The notes: generated by a model from the sequence alone, not told the origin. A DNA stretch of 64,000 bases from Ligustrum vulgare (GCA_963555705.1 OY743183.1:45931466-45995465), one strand, 5' to 3'. Positions 45,216 to 57,300 are shown, numbered from the stretch's first letter. Numbers and translations are program-made.

Positions 45216-45976
45216 TAACAGCCTCTCGCAAACTTCGCCCTTACTTTCAGGCACACTCCATACGCGTGCTCACCAACTTTCCCATGAGACAAGCGTTGCA
45301 GAAGCCATACGTATCTGGGAGGTTACTGAAATGGGCGATAGAAATCAGCCAGTTCGACCTACATTATACGCCTCGAACCGCTGTAAAGGGTCAAGCGTTG
45401 GCGGATTTAGTATTCGAATTCACACATCCATCGGAGATCGAGATGGTTGATAGCACGGATGACAGCCGAGAATGGAAATTGTTCGTTGATGGGTCCTCGG
45501 TTGAAGGACGATCTGGTGCGGGAATACTGCTAATAAGCCCAGAGGGATTTAAACTACACAGTGTGATCCGCTTTGAATTCAAAGCCTCAAACAATGTTGC
45601 TGAGCACGAGGCGTTGTTAGCTGGGCTAAAACTTGCAAAAGCTTTGAAGATTAAGTCCGTAGTGGCGAACAGCGATTCGTAGCTCGTTGTGAGTCAATTC
45701 AATGGGCAATTCTCTGCCAAAGAATCTTCCATGGTCGCTTACGTGAAGAAGGTGAGAGATTTGGTTGTGCACTTCGGAAAAATGGAGTTACAGCACATCC
45801 CCAGAACAGAAAATTCCAACGCCGATGGTTTGTCCAAATTAACAAGCAGCAGTGATTCGGAGTTACACAATCTAATCCCAGTTGAGCGCATGTTGACTTC
45901 TTCTATTGAACCAGGACCAGATATTTTGGCAATAGAAGAAGAGGGATCCTGGATGAATTCCCTGATCGCCATCTGA
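45160..45976 (+). pseudogene. RNase H end and second RNase H (aRNH) of element B
   Basis: In the shifted frame, EKLALSLITASRKLRPYFQA and LLKWAIEISQFDLHYTPR finish the first RNase H region. WKLFVDGSSVEGRSGAGILL starts the second domain, with its first acidic residue in DGS. NNVAEHEALLAGLKLAK supplies the glutamate. VVANSDS is followed by a TAG at 45680-45682 where Q is usual, then LVVSQFNGQFSAKESSM. HIPRTENSNADGLSKL gives the last acidic residue. Two RNase H domains in series mark the Tat lineage. Confidence 0.9.
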
Positions 45977-47183
45977 AGCACCAGACCGTGCCAAACGAGC
46001 CAGAGGCAGCTCAAAAATTGCAAAAATACTCTGCGAATTTCGTACTCTTGGATGACCTGCTTTATAAGCAGAGTTACACCTCCCCTTTACTGAGATGTGT
46101 GGGGCCATAGGAAGGACGGTATGTAATGAGAGAAATCCACGAAGGCATATGTGGCAACCATGCCGGGGCATTATCGCTAGCTCGGAAAGCCCTCAAACAG
46201 AGATATTTTTGGCCCACTATGCGAAAGGACTCCCATGACTTCATGCGCAAGTGTAATAAATGCCAAAGGCATGCAACCATACCACATAAGCCACATCACA
46301 AGCTAACTGTGGTGACTAGCCCTTGGCCTTTTGCAAAGTGGGGGGTTAATATTATCGGGCCTATGCCTAGGGGCACTGGTAACAATTGTTTCGCGATAGT
46401 GTCAATTGATTACTTCACCAAGTGGGTCGAAGCGGAACCTTTGATGAGAATCATTGAGGCCAACACCACCAAGTTCATTTGGAAGAATATCATATGCAGG
46501 TTTGGAATCCCCCACTCATTGGTAAGTGATAATGCGAAACAGTTCAAAAACAAAAGTGTAGATAAACTGTGTGACGATCTGGGAATCAAGAAATTGTTTT
46601 CATCTCCGCATCACCCTCAAGCCAACGGACAGGTCGAGGCTGTAAATAAGACTATAAAAAATACCTTGAAGAGGAAGCTGGAGTCCAAAAAGGGCGCATG
46701 GGTAGATGAACTCCCACAAGTACTATGGACACTTCGGGCCACCTCACATACTGCCACTGGTGAAACGCCTTTCTCATTAGCATATGGAGCCGAGGCGGTA
46801 TGCCCCGTTGAAATTGGATTCCTTCGCTTCGTCAAATCCATTACGACGAAGTGAGAAACGAAGAAGCACAAAGGGCCGGTTTAGACTTCCTCATGGAGAA
46901 ACGGAGCAATTCCTAAGTGGTGATGGCCAAGTACCACAAAAATATGGCTCGATACTACAACAAAAAGGTGAAAGGTCGAAGCTTTAATGTTGGGGACTTA
47001 GTCCTAAAGAAGGTTCTTTCTTCAACTCAAAAACCAGGAGTAGGGAATTTAGGTCCCAACTGGGAAGACCCTTACAAAGTCTTTGCCGAGGTGGTACCCG
47101 AAACGTACATGATTGAGAACTTATCCGGGGCACCTCTATGTAATCCTTGGAACACGGATCATCTTCGTCGCTATTTTCAATAA
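45977..47183 (+). pseudogene. Integrase of element B
   Basis: It lies in a third frame. A TAG at 46108-46110 precedes the zinc-binding HHCC region (IHEGICGNHAGALSLARKAL, KCNKCQRHA). The catalytic core has WGVNIIGPMP, where Asn (AAT) stands in place of the first catalytic Asp. SLVSDNAKQFKN supplies the second Asp and HHPQANGQVEAVNKTIK the glutamate. GETPFSLAYGAEAVCPVEIG follows. The frame changes again near 46850, and the C-terminal block VGDLVLKKVL ... NLGPNWEDPYKV ends at a TAA, 47181-47183. The D-to-N change alone should abolish strand transfer. Confidence 0.93.
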
Positions 47184-48341
47184 ATCATATTCCTCTTCAA
47201 TGGTTGTGGCACTATCATATGGTTTTATGAAATCACAGGTGAGTTACGTTAAGGATTACACCAGTTATTAATTAGATAAACATAATGGATGAACAAAAAT
47301 CTCAAGATTATTCTAGTTATAACACCATACGTATACACCTTGCATGAAGTTTATTAAGAACAAGGGACTCTTATAAGGTTAAACTACGATCACTACGTAA
47401 TGATTGGGAGTTTTAGTACGATCAAAGGGAGTTCATACAAAATTGTGTATACAGATCTTATAAGGTATGACCTAGATACGTTCAAGTGTTTGTCACAATC
47501 AGATCTCACCGGTAAACATGAATGCCTCAAACCACCTAGACCTGCGGGACTACACTCATTAACCCTGCAATGCGCGATACGTTTAAAAGGCATTTTCTTA
47601 AGGCATTTGTTTGAAAGGCACTTGCGTTTGAAAGCATTCATATTTAGTCAAATATTGTCATACAAACTAGAACTCTTGATCAGAGTCAGATATAATCGGC
47701 AAACGTGGATATATTAAGTCAGTTCATACATACAGAGTGCTCTCTTGCGCGAAGTGTTAAACGTTTACGCAAAGTGATTGATTCTTTTATACATACATTC
47801 AGACAAAGCGTTTGCAAAATATATGTATACTAAGTGCTGTGTGAATAAGCGTAAAAGACAAACGTAAAAATTCTTATATTATTTTTTTGATTGCAAAAAC
47901 CACACGCCTCCACCAGTCATGAACCTTGTTAAAAACGAAGAACTCCGGTGAATTTACACTACGACCACTGCATAAAAGATTGAAAATAATCACTCCAGCA
48001 ACAGGAGTTCACACAAATTTGTAAAATGTAGATGTTGCAAGGTGTAGGGTAAAACTGCTCATAAGTTGGAAAAAACCAGATCTAACCAGCAAACATAAAT
48101 GCATTAAGCTAGTTAGACATTATGGACTAGACATTTACAGTTTCCTACATATCATCATACAATTACGAGGTATCCGCGCTTGGAAGCATTCATGCGTAAA
48201 CAGTTCGAAATGTTACATTTACATGCAAAATATGAATAAGTCATTTCATTCATAAAATGTTACATTTACAGTATAAAACGTCGTCGGCGCCACCAAAAAA
48301 AAAAACAAAACAATCAACAATGAAGCAAATACAGAAGAGGA
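47184..48341. other. Spacer between pol and the opposite-strand gene of element B
   Basis: Non-coding stretch. ACTACGATCACTACGTAATG (47384) and ACTACGACCACTGCATAAAA (47958) begin two roughly parallel segments (GTTAAAC, GGAGTTCATACAAA, CAGATCT...CCGGTAAACATGAATGC), suggesting an old internal duplication of about 570 bases. No gene was recognised. Confidence 0.55.
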
Positions 48342-51113
48342 TTATTGTGGAGGAGAGACGTCCTCTAAAGAGCCCCTGCCAGATGCATCCGGAGGATCAT
48401 CTTGAGGCCCAGGGTACAAGGCTTCAATGGAGGACAGGTCCAAGGTCGGAAAAGCTTCCTTCACGTCCCCCAAGGCCATCCTAGCCCCTAAGTTCCCAAA
48501 GACCCTCTGCATAGTACTCTGGGGTCTCTTCAAAAGTGTCTTTGAAGTTCTGGACAGCCTCAGACACTCTGGTACTTAGGGCATTCTCCACCCGCATCGT
48601 GACAGTCTGCTCCAGAACTTCAGTGATCCTCGTTTGCATATGCTTCTCCAAAGAGGCAAGGTCCTCCTCCGCCTTTGCCTTTGACTCCAGCTCCCTCCCC
48701 AATTTTTCGTTAACTGCTGCCACCTCGGCTTCCAACCTGGACTTGGCTGCATTAGCTGCAGTCAGAGCCTCAGATGCGATGGACTGTGCGCGGTTGGAGT
48801 CATCTAATTTTTTGCACAGAACCGTCAAGTCTGATTCAGAGGACCGGAGGTCATGCTTAGTTTTTCGTTGTCCTCCTTGAGGCACTTTGCATTGGCCCTC
48901 TCTTCTGAGGAAGACTTCCAGGCTATGGCCAGCTGGGTCTTCAGATCATTGATCTCCTTTAGCATGTTGTTCGCATGCCGGAGAGCAGTTTCAGCGTTCT
49001 TCTTGTCCCTCTGCGCCTCGTCCACGGACGATTCCACCTCGTCAATGAGGTCCAGCGCCCTGGCATTCATGGCCTTAGCGGCGAGCAGTTTCTGGGACGG
49101 ACTGGCACTAGAAGAGAAGGCGGACCAGCCCTTCGTCCAAAATTGCTCAGTTATAAATGCGGCCCTGGCTGGAGGAGAACTGGAGGAGTCAAATTAGTGA
49201 AGGGCTGAAAGTGACATCTCTGGGGAGGATGATGATTTTGATATGCTTGAGCTCTTCCGCTCCCTCCGGTGTCACTTCATAGGCCAAACCTGGGAGGGGC
49301 ACAGACGGCTCATCCTCTAAGTCCTCAATCATCGGCGGCGGAGGCGCAGAGGTGGACTCCTTGCCCTTACCCCTTTTTAGCCTCTTCAAGGGAGCAGGGT
49401 CCTCCTCGGATAAGCGCTCAGGCATGTCCTCAGATAGAGAGGATGGTGCAGAAACATCCTTAGCTTCCCTCTCCCTCTTAGAGCTCCCTCTGTCAGACCT
49501 TTTCCCTTTCCCCTTTGGAAGGACTCCTTTAGGATCGGCCTCCTTTTCTGTGCTGGCCTGCTGGGGGCCCACAGGCAGCAGAGTGGGCGGCGGCAGCAGG
49601 GCTGGAAGAGGGCCCTGAAGTTGGGCCGAAGACGCCTCAAACACATCCTTTGCCACCCCAACTTGCAGGTTGGCAAATACCGCCTTCTGTTTCCTCTCAA
49701 CTTCACTACCATGGCGAAGTGCATGAGGGATCTTCGTAGCCATGAGGCCCTTTAAAGAAATCTTTGGAAATTCCTTAGAACCTAGCAATAAAGAGAGGAA
49801 AATGAGGCTACGAACAGAAAAACATAAGATGAAACAACAATAGGGAAACGAACTTACTCATGGCTCGCATAAGACCGTGTTTAACAAACAGCTTGTTTTG
49901 CTGAATGACCCCTTGGAAGGTGCCCTTGTAAGCGAACAAACGCCTCACTGCCGCTAGGTCTGCGTCGGGGAGGAGGCGAGCAAAAGTGTCCCCTGCAATA
50001 AACCAATGACATGTTAGTAAACAATCAAGAAAAGTGAATGGAAATTAAAAGAACAAAAGACGCGAGACACTTAAAGACTCTAAACCAAGCACAAGACTCA
50101 ATAGGTAGGGAAAGAGTTCGGGGAACTGTAATTTCTGGACTAGGGTCCACAGGGGAGCTCTGCTACTCCCCGGAAACCCAGAACCACTGGTTCCTCCAGT
50201 TCTTTATTGAGGTTTGGTGACCGGTGATAACTGGAGGATACGACCCCCTGGGAGATAAGTAATACCAGTCCTTGACGTCCGGCCTCACATCTCTCTCCCT
50301 TCTAACTCATTTCTTCAAGGTATAGAGGGTATGAATGATGTACAGTGGGATAGTACGGTCGGGGTTGACCTCTTGCCACACCAGCCAAGTACCCACGGCC
50401 TATGTCCAGAAGTTGGGGGCCAGCTGGTAAGGGCACAGGTTATAACTCCTAAGCAACGCCCTGAAGAAGGGGTGCAGGGGTAGCCTCATCCCGCAAGAAA
50501 GAGCGTCGTAGCATATGGCCGCTTGACCTGGAGAAGGGCTGCAAGGTCGGCAAGAAGATGTAGGGTGCACCAGTTGAACCCCTTCTGGAATTCTGAATTT
50601 TTCCGAAGCCCCGGCCAAGTCGACCCTCCGAATTTCAGTAGCAACCTCGCTGCCCTCCCATGACTCTGGGTTTGGATTAGGATCAACGTGATAGCCCGAA
50701 GCTTTGTTAACCTGATCGACCCAATCCTCCACTTGGGAAATCTCCTCTGCAGTCAGCCCCAATTCTTCCCTATGTACCCTAAACGGGGCCCTAACAATCA
50801 AGCCGAGGTCCTAGTGACCAGAAGAAGAGCCTGCCGCCTCTTCCCTCCTCAGATCCTTGTCTCGTTTGCTCCGAAGCTCTGTCAGAGATGCCTCCTCCTC
50901 GGATGACAGATGAGCCATGTAGTTCTGATGTTTTTCTTCTCCGCTGTCAGAATCACTCAAATAAATTATGCCACTGGTTTTCCTATTTCTCATCTTAATC
51001 TGCTCCCTAAAGAAGAGGGAACTAAAAACTGATAAAGAGATGGGGCAGAAATCTCTGACGGGAACCGTCATTGCTAACATTTCCTGTGAACCCGTTCCCC
51101 CAACTCTTTCCAT
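48342..51113 (-). pseudogene. Opposite-strand extra gene of element B (Transposase_28 / 'putative gypsy type transposon' family)
   Basis: Reading right to left, 50811-51113 gives an acidic N-terminal part. A likely real start is the Met at 50993 (MRNRKTSGIIYLSDSDSGEE). 50400-50801 continues in the same frame after one stop, with EGVQLVHPTSS and MRLPLHPFFRALLRSYNLCP, YQLAPNFW, the core of the Transposase_28 family. Past another stop come KDWYYLSPRGSYPP and SIKNWRNQWFWVSGE. 49189-49788 is a charged, proline-rich linker. 48481-49070 is a long alanine/glutamate-rich coiled coil (AANAAKSRLEAEVAAVNEKL). Part of the region around 49790-50000 may be an intron. Genes of this kind lie antisense after pol in Tat-type elements. 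Function is unknown and this copy is broken. Confidence 0.8.
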
Positions 51114-51912
51114 TTTTTCTTTTGTTTTAAAGGTGGTTCAGACTCAACAAAAGAAAAACAAGGTGCAAAAGCAAGGTTTTCAAACCCACAATGAGAAGCT
51201 AAAAATAGAAAAGTCTCGCACATACAGAGACCAAGAGGTTTACCTTCAAATGACGAATGCTTGAAACTGTGCACTGGGAATGAAGAACTCGCCGGTAAAA
51301 GCTGTGGAACGTTAAGGGCGGATGCCGAATAGAAAACCCTTGAAGAGAAAACTCGAAACTCGCAGGAAAGAGAAAAACGGTACAAGTTTTCACCAGAGTA
51401 TTGCTGCAAAGACTCTTAGAAAATTGTAAAAGGGGAAATAATAAAATGAAGGGGGATTTATAGGGATCCCAATTATCTGGATTCCTTAATTTTTGTGAGC
51501 CGTATGATTAATGTGATTAACCCATCCTTCTTGGAGAATGGGCTAATCAAAGCGCCAGCTGTCAAAGGGAGGAACAAAACCGTTCAGCTACTACAGTGAG
51601 TACCACGCGCTGCGAAATGCTACTCCCATCACCTTATATATATATATATTTCTTGGGAACCAACGACAAATAGCCCCCCTTCTTTTTCTTTCTCTTCATT
51701 AAATGCACCGCCTAAGATACGCGCCAGTGCGTCCCAAACCTTCACTCAGGAGAGAAAAGTCGAAGTAGGAGGTCGGCTTCACACCAAACCCAAACCTCCA
51801 ATAAGGAAGGTCATCCTAAGCGCCAGGTCCGCGACATCATACGAAAGCCACCATGACAAAGTTAGCACCTCGGACGTACAACGAATCCTACACGTCCATG
51901 AATGGTCGCTTC

Positions 51913-51928
51913 GGATTTGAGGGACTAG
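51913..51928 (+). promoter_or_regulatory. Purine-rich tract before the 3' LTR of element B
   Basis: GGATTTGAGGGACTAG immediately precedes the TG of the LTR and is the position of the plus-strand primer. It is short and imperfect as a polypurine tract. Confidence 0.55.
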
Positions 51929-52672
51929 TGTTGAATCCAAGCCCAAAGAGAGGTACAGTGATCCACTAGCAATGGCCCAATTAAGGCCCAACGGACCTTC
52001 CAAGCCCAAATAGAGGTACAGTGATCCACTAGCGATGGCCCAACTAAGGTCCAACGGACCTTGACCCATAGCCAAGGTCCGAAATATCACCTTGGGTCCG
52101 ATTCCGAGGTGGTTTGTCAAGCGAACCTTTCTAGCTGAACTGATTTACGCCCTGACGACGTCCTTTATACTCAACCGAGGCGCTTTACGGCAGAGACCAG
52201 GAGAGAGATGGAGTCAGAGATGTGACACTGTCTTTACCAAGATGTGACAGGCGCCCATCCCCTACGAAATGTAGCAATGATTACGGTCAAAAAGCAAGGT
52301 TGTCACCTCCAAGAACTAGGGTGGAGACAAGTGTAAAGTATGGCACGTGTCATGATCCGAGACAACAAGTTCCTCTATAAATGGAACGCGATTGTCTCCA
52401 AGAAAGGGGTTAGCAATTTCATACTCTTAACAAAATATATATATTTCTCTCACTCCCTTTTTTCTCTTCTACACATTTACTTCTCCCGCACCCAATATAT
52501 ATATAAATTCGCCTAAAATGAGTACTGACTTTGGTATCAGAGTGCAAATGGGAACCACCTCAGCCCTCTTTGCAAACTGATTGTTTGTCACAGTGCGCAG
52601 GAGATCCACGTGTTCAAGAGGGAGGAGCTGAGACGTGTTGGTTCAAGGTCCAGCCGGATTTTGTGGTCAACA
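51929..52672 (+). repeat. 3' LTR of element B
   Basis: Starts TGTTGAATCC and ends TGTGGTCAACA. It is 12 bases longer than the 5' LTR because of TCCACGTGTTCA near 52605. It carries the same duplicated 63-base segment and TATA box. Confidence 0.97.
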
Positions 52673-52677
52673 ATTTA

Positions 52678-52936
52678 TAATAGATAGATTTACAATTGAT
52701 ATTTTTCTTGAATATTAATTATACTGTTGTGTTACTTTAAAAGTAAGAACATGATGAATTATTATTTAAAGTAAAAAGATTCGACAACATTTATAATATA
52801 TAAATTAAACACATATAAAAAATGTTAATGTAAAGAAGATTACATCTACAAGGTAGAATCATAGATTAAAATATTTTTTGAAACAAAATAATTATAATTC
52901 GTGCAATTAAATTCATACTAGCATATACAGTGTGGT

Positions 52937-52983
<47 letters not shown>

Positions 52984-53375
52984 GAGTGAGAGAGTGAGTG
53001 TGCTCGCATACGCCATTTGGTTTCGATTATAATGCATATGTATAAAAAATCACATGTTACCAAATTGATTTTGTACATGCGACAAATGATTATGTGCACA
53101 AAAATTACCTTCTAAGTTCTAACAAATATTCTGAGAGTATCTTACTGATAACGTGTTATAAATTAGAGAGAAAAAGATAGGAGAATAAATGAGTGAATAA
53201 ACATGTGTTTTATTAAAATCAGAACCTCATATACAGGGGAGAATTAATGATACAAAGTGTAATAATATTTCGAGCTGTAATAATATAAATGTCTTTCACT
53301 AATACGTATAAATAATATTTTTTACAGACCCCAATTTATAATTAAATATAATTTTTCTCTTCAACAATATTGTAA
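52678..53375. other. AT-rich spacer with a TG/AG microsatellite
   Basis: A compound (TG)n(AG)n tract lies at 52931-53002. The rest is AT-rich and without recognisable coding potential. The serine/histidine-rich minus-strand ORF over the tract is an artefact of the repeat. Confidence 0.6.
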
Positions 53376-53559
53376 GCCTCTGTTCGGTAGTAGCAGTTTT
53401 TTGGTTTTTTTTTTTAAAACCAATTTTTAAATTATACAAGTCCAAAAATCAATCTCTAACCCTACATATTTTCTCTCTTCAATTTATAACCATACATCTG
53501 CCTAAAAACCAAAAAAAAAAAAAAGTTTTTTTTGGGGGTTACAGCCGCCGAACAGATGC
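53376..53559. mobile_element. Tourist-like MITE upstream of the GRF gene (184 bp)
   Basis: Left end GCCTCTGTTCGGTAGTAGCAG and right end read inverted GCATCTGTTCGGCGGCTGTAA, flanked by TAA on both sides (53373-53375 and 53560-53562). It lies about 270 bases upstream of the GRF TATA box, so it is part of the promoter region. Confidence 0.88.
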
Positions 53560-53833
53560 TAAATTTGTAACAATATATATCGATGAAATTGAACTTTGGA
53601 TACATGTACTACTCCTTGAAGCAAGTTCCGTTGGCATTTTGTTTTGTTGTACAATACAGGAATCCCCAAAACTACAATCCCATGACTTGTTACATCACTG
53701 GACAACTGGTATATGCACAGAGTCAAGTCATAATATCAGCCCCACAACCTCTAACCCCACCCAATCCTGCGTTGCTTCTCACCGCTCTCCCTTGGTCCCT
53801 CTAATCACAACAATCCCAAAACCCTGCTTAAAC

Positions 53834-53841
53834 TCTATAAA
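53834..53841 (+). promoter_or_regulatory. TATA box of the GRF gene
   Basis: CTCTATAAATAAATTCCCCC in a pyrimidine-rich context, about 510 bases before the start codon. The leader is long. CTTAGGTAAACAAACAC near 54036 and GGGAACAG near 54252 could bound a leader intron. Confidence 0.6.
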
Positions 53842-54350
53842 TAAATTCCCCCAAACCCAAAGCAAAATCAAGAAAATGCCCACGAAATAATGCTTCTGAA
53901 TTCTCTGATTATTGGGACTTCTTGCAGTGTTCTTTGTGTACTTAAAATTCCTCAGTAATTCTCTTACTTTTCAGCCGCGGCTTTTCCTGAACTCTACCTT
54001 CCATGTTTGGGCAAACCCTAGATCTGTCCCCCTCTTAGGTAAACAAACACACGCAGTGCAAGTGTGCGTGTAGATTCTGTTTTTACGTTCTTAATTTATT
54101 TATTTTTTGAACTGCAGCTTTTCAATAAATTCGTTGTACAGCTTGTATTCAGTATTTAATTTTTTTCTCCTGGCACACAGACACACGAATACACTCTCTC
54201 TATATGCATATGTTGGTTGCGTGTTTGCTGACGGGTGTTTTGTTACTTCTGGGAACAGATTTTTTGTGGAAATCGAAAGGAGACATTGATTGAAGAGTTC
54301 CTGGTGCGGGTTGAAATTGGGGCAAGACCCGTGATTAGTTAGAGGGAAAG

Positions 54351-57300
54351 ATGAGTGGGATAGGATCGACGTCAGTAGCTTTGGGGATGGGGGGACCAGG
54401 AGGGGAACTTGGGTATGTGAGGTGCCGACCACCTTTTACCGCACTACAGTGGCAGGAACTGGAGCACCAAGCCATGATATATAAGTACCTTGTGGCTGGG
54501 TTGCCTGTACCACCTGATCTCGTCATCCCCATTCGCCACAGCTTCGAGGCACTATCTGCCCGGTTCTTCCAGCACTCATCTTGTAATAGTCTCTCTTTCT
54601 ATCTATTAAGTATTAACTATGTTTGCACACACATACATGTCATATACCTGGTAGAACACAAAAGGCAACTGAGTACTTTGTCAATGGGATGTTCTTGTTA
54701 CGAAAAAAAGTGGAGATGCTGAATGAGTGTTGAATCCGTGAATCCGAGAAACAATGGTCCTCTTATGTTAATTACTTATTTTGCGTCAGACTTAGTTGAG
54801 CAGTAGAAGCTTGTTATCTTTCTGTACTGTAGCAAGTCTTGCGCACACCTGTGGGTGTAGGTTTTCGGCATAATTTTATGTATGTGAATGAAACTAGATC
54901 TTGTCTTTATTTCTTTGTAACCTAGATTTAACAAAAATGAAAAAAGGTAGTTGTCCAGTGCTTAGAAGGGACTGTTCATTTTTCCTTTCAAATGTCCATA
55001 AATTTCAAGTAGAACGTGTAATTTAAATGATGTTTTCCTTACCTATTTAACGCTTGGAACTTGATTTTGGATCTTTTACATGCAGTAGGATATTGTTCCT
55101 ATTTTGGGAAGAAATTTGACCCTGAGCCTGGGAGATGCCGGAGGACGGATGGGAAGAAATGGAGGTGCTCCAAAGATGCGCATCCAGACTCCAAATATTG
55201 TGAGCGGCACATGCACCGTGGCCGCAACCGTTCAAGAAAGCCTGTGGAAACTCAATCTACTTCTCAATCCTTATCAACTGCGATGACGAACATCACTAGT
55301 GGGAGCAGCGGTAACAGTGGAAGCTACCAAACTGGTGGCAGTGTAAGCTTCCAAAACATGCCGTTGTATTCTGCTAGTTCAGAAGGTTTGTCTTTTGGGA
55401 GCAACGTGACAAAGCTTCAGATGGAGCCTGTGTCCTATGGGATGAATAACAAAGAGTACAGGTAACTTAGTTAAGCTTAGTTTCTTATTTTATGCTGGAA
55501 ACTGTATAATGAAATAGAACTTTGCTAATTTCGATGGCCATTCTGTTTTTTCCTAGCATCAAGTACAAATTTGTGATTAAATCTGGATATTTGTGCTTCA
55601 ACTTCGACTCTTAGCTATCAAACTAGACCTTGGCCTCATTTACATAAAGGGGGTAATTCATATTTGCATGGCATACCTTTTTGGTAGGAGAGTAAACACA
55701 ACGTTGCCTTCTTTGTATGATAGTCCGCAAAAGAACTAGGTTGATAACAGGAATATTTTGTATCACTTGTTTGAGTTATAGAAGTCTAAAAACTAGAATT
55801 GAAAAAAAAAATGGAGGATTCTCCTTGCCTAACCTTTTTAAAGGTGAGTAAAATCGAATATAAAAACCAGGTCCCTGATCATTCAATTTATTTATGTTTT
55901 ACAGAAACAAATGAATACTGACTTGCATTGTCATGTTTTCCCATCCACTCAAGTGGGGTGATTGTGTTCTTACCTTGTTCTGCTTCAATAAATATCAGTT
56001 AGGAACTTTCTTTCAATAAGAAAGATGATAAAACAAAAAGAAGAGTACTTAGAGGAGAGAACCTTTATTCTTTTTGTTTGGCATTCTGTGGGTGGAACTG
56101 TTAGGTATTAGTTTTTAACTTCCGTGAGTTCTTTGAAAGATAAAATAATTATAGTGAGAGTTTTCCCATTTTGGTTTGTAAAAGGTATCCCAGCTCGTTG
56201 ACTCTTTTTGGTGAAAAATAGAATGGGCTGATGTGATGATTGATTACCTGATTCATTTGATTATTGAATCTTAGATTAGCTTATTCAGTAATTGATTCAT
56301 GATGGCCTTACCTCAACTTTAGATGAAGCAGTGGTAGTTGTGTCTTAACATTGCATTCTGCACTTCAGCATGAGTCATTTGTCACTATAATGACTAGTTC
56401 TAAGGTCCAGCACTGCTTGTTACTCATAGAACACAGGACTTCTTGACTGAAGGGCCTTTTCTAGATAAGATTTGATTTAGGGGATTCAATGATGAGGATT
56501 GATTTTAGACAGTGTAATTATTGCAGTCATATTCACTGGTTTTTGGAAAGATTTGAAGGTCTTATGACCTAGTTGAAACAAATGGTATTTAGTGCAGTCT
56601 TATTGTGCCATGACTACCGGTGTGGATTTTGACAAAGTTTCAAAAGGACTTTATTTAAGTTACTATGCCATGTTCTTAATTTCTAAGTTCAGGTACCTGA
56701 CAACATCAAATTGTAGGAAGTCTAATGTCCCTTGCACTTTGGTTCCTGATACACGTTGCTTAATTTGTCTATCTTGTTGGACTGTTTGCAATATTGATAG
56801 AATCAGTGCTGATCATTATTCTGATACACAGGTCAGCCAAACTATTGAAGGAGCATAAATGATTAAGATGTAAATGATGATTTTTAGCCTACTTGGTTTT
56901 TGTAAAAATCAGGTTTTTGAGAGGGTGTTTGTCAACTTTTTGTTTATAAACGGCCACATGACATCATTTCACTAGACCTTTTTTTTTTTTTAAGTCAACA
57001 ATTTCAACTAGTAAAAAATTCTCGCCCACCATCTTTTATTTTTAAAAAAATGGACCAATGAAATATTGACTCGTTTGCTGTTTATTAACAATATTTATAA
57101 ACAGTTTGCCATTTGCTAACGGAGCCAATGGATTTTGATAAAAGTTGATAAAATTGTGTGATTGAAAATGAGTTTTAAAAAATGTGGGCCAAACATGTTC
57201 TTATTAATATTTACAAGCTTCTATGTGATTGTACTCGTGGAAGGAAAAAGTTACCATTACTTCATATTTTTCCTTGAGAGTTGAGACTAACCAATCGAAC

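Larger units (their letters stand above)
40029..52672 (+). mobile_element. Element B: full-length Ty3/gypsy LTR retrotransposon, Tat lineage (12.6 kb)
   Basis: It has two LTRs (40029-40760 and 51929-52672) and a perfect 5-bp target duplication ATTTA (40024-40028 and 52673-52677). The internal order is primer-binding site, tandem-repeat leader, gag-protease, RT, RNase H, a second RNase H, integrase, a 1.1-kb spacer, an opposite-strand Transposase_28-type gene, a purine-rich tract and the 3' LTR. Counting by eye, the LTRs differ at about 33 of 730 positions plus one 12-base indel. All coding regions carry stops or frameshifts, so the copy is non-autonomous now. It inserted into sequence probably belonging to the minus-strand Helitron. 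Confidence 0.95.

Noticed and set aside
52866..53099. Minus-strand ORF with Ser-Leu and His-Thr repeats
   Set aside because: It translates the (TG)n(AG)n microsatellite.
56887..57200. Possible MITE in GRF intron 2 (AGCCTACTTGG ... GGGCCAAACATGTTC)
   Set aside because: The ends look roughly inverted, but no convincing target duplication was found.
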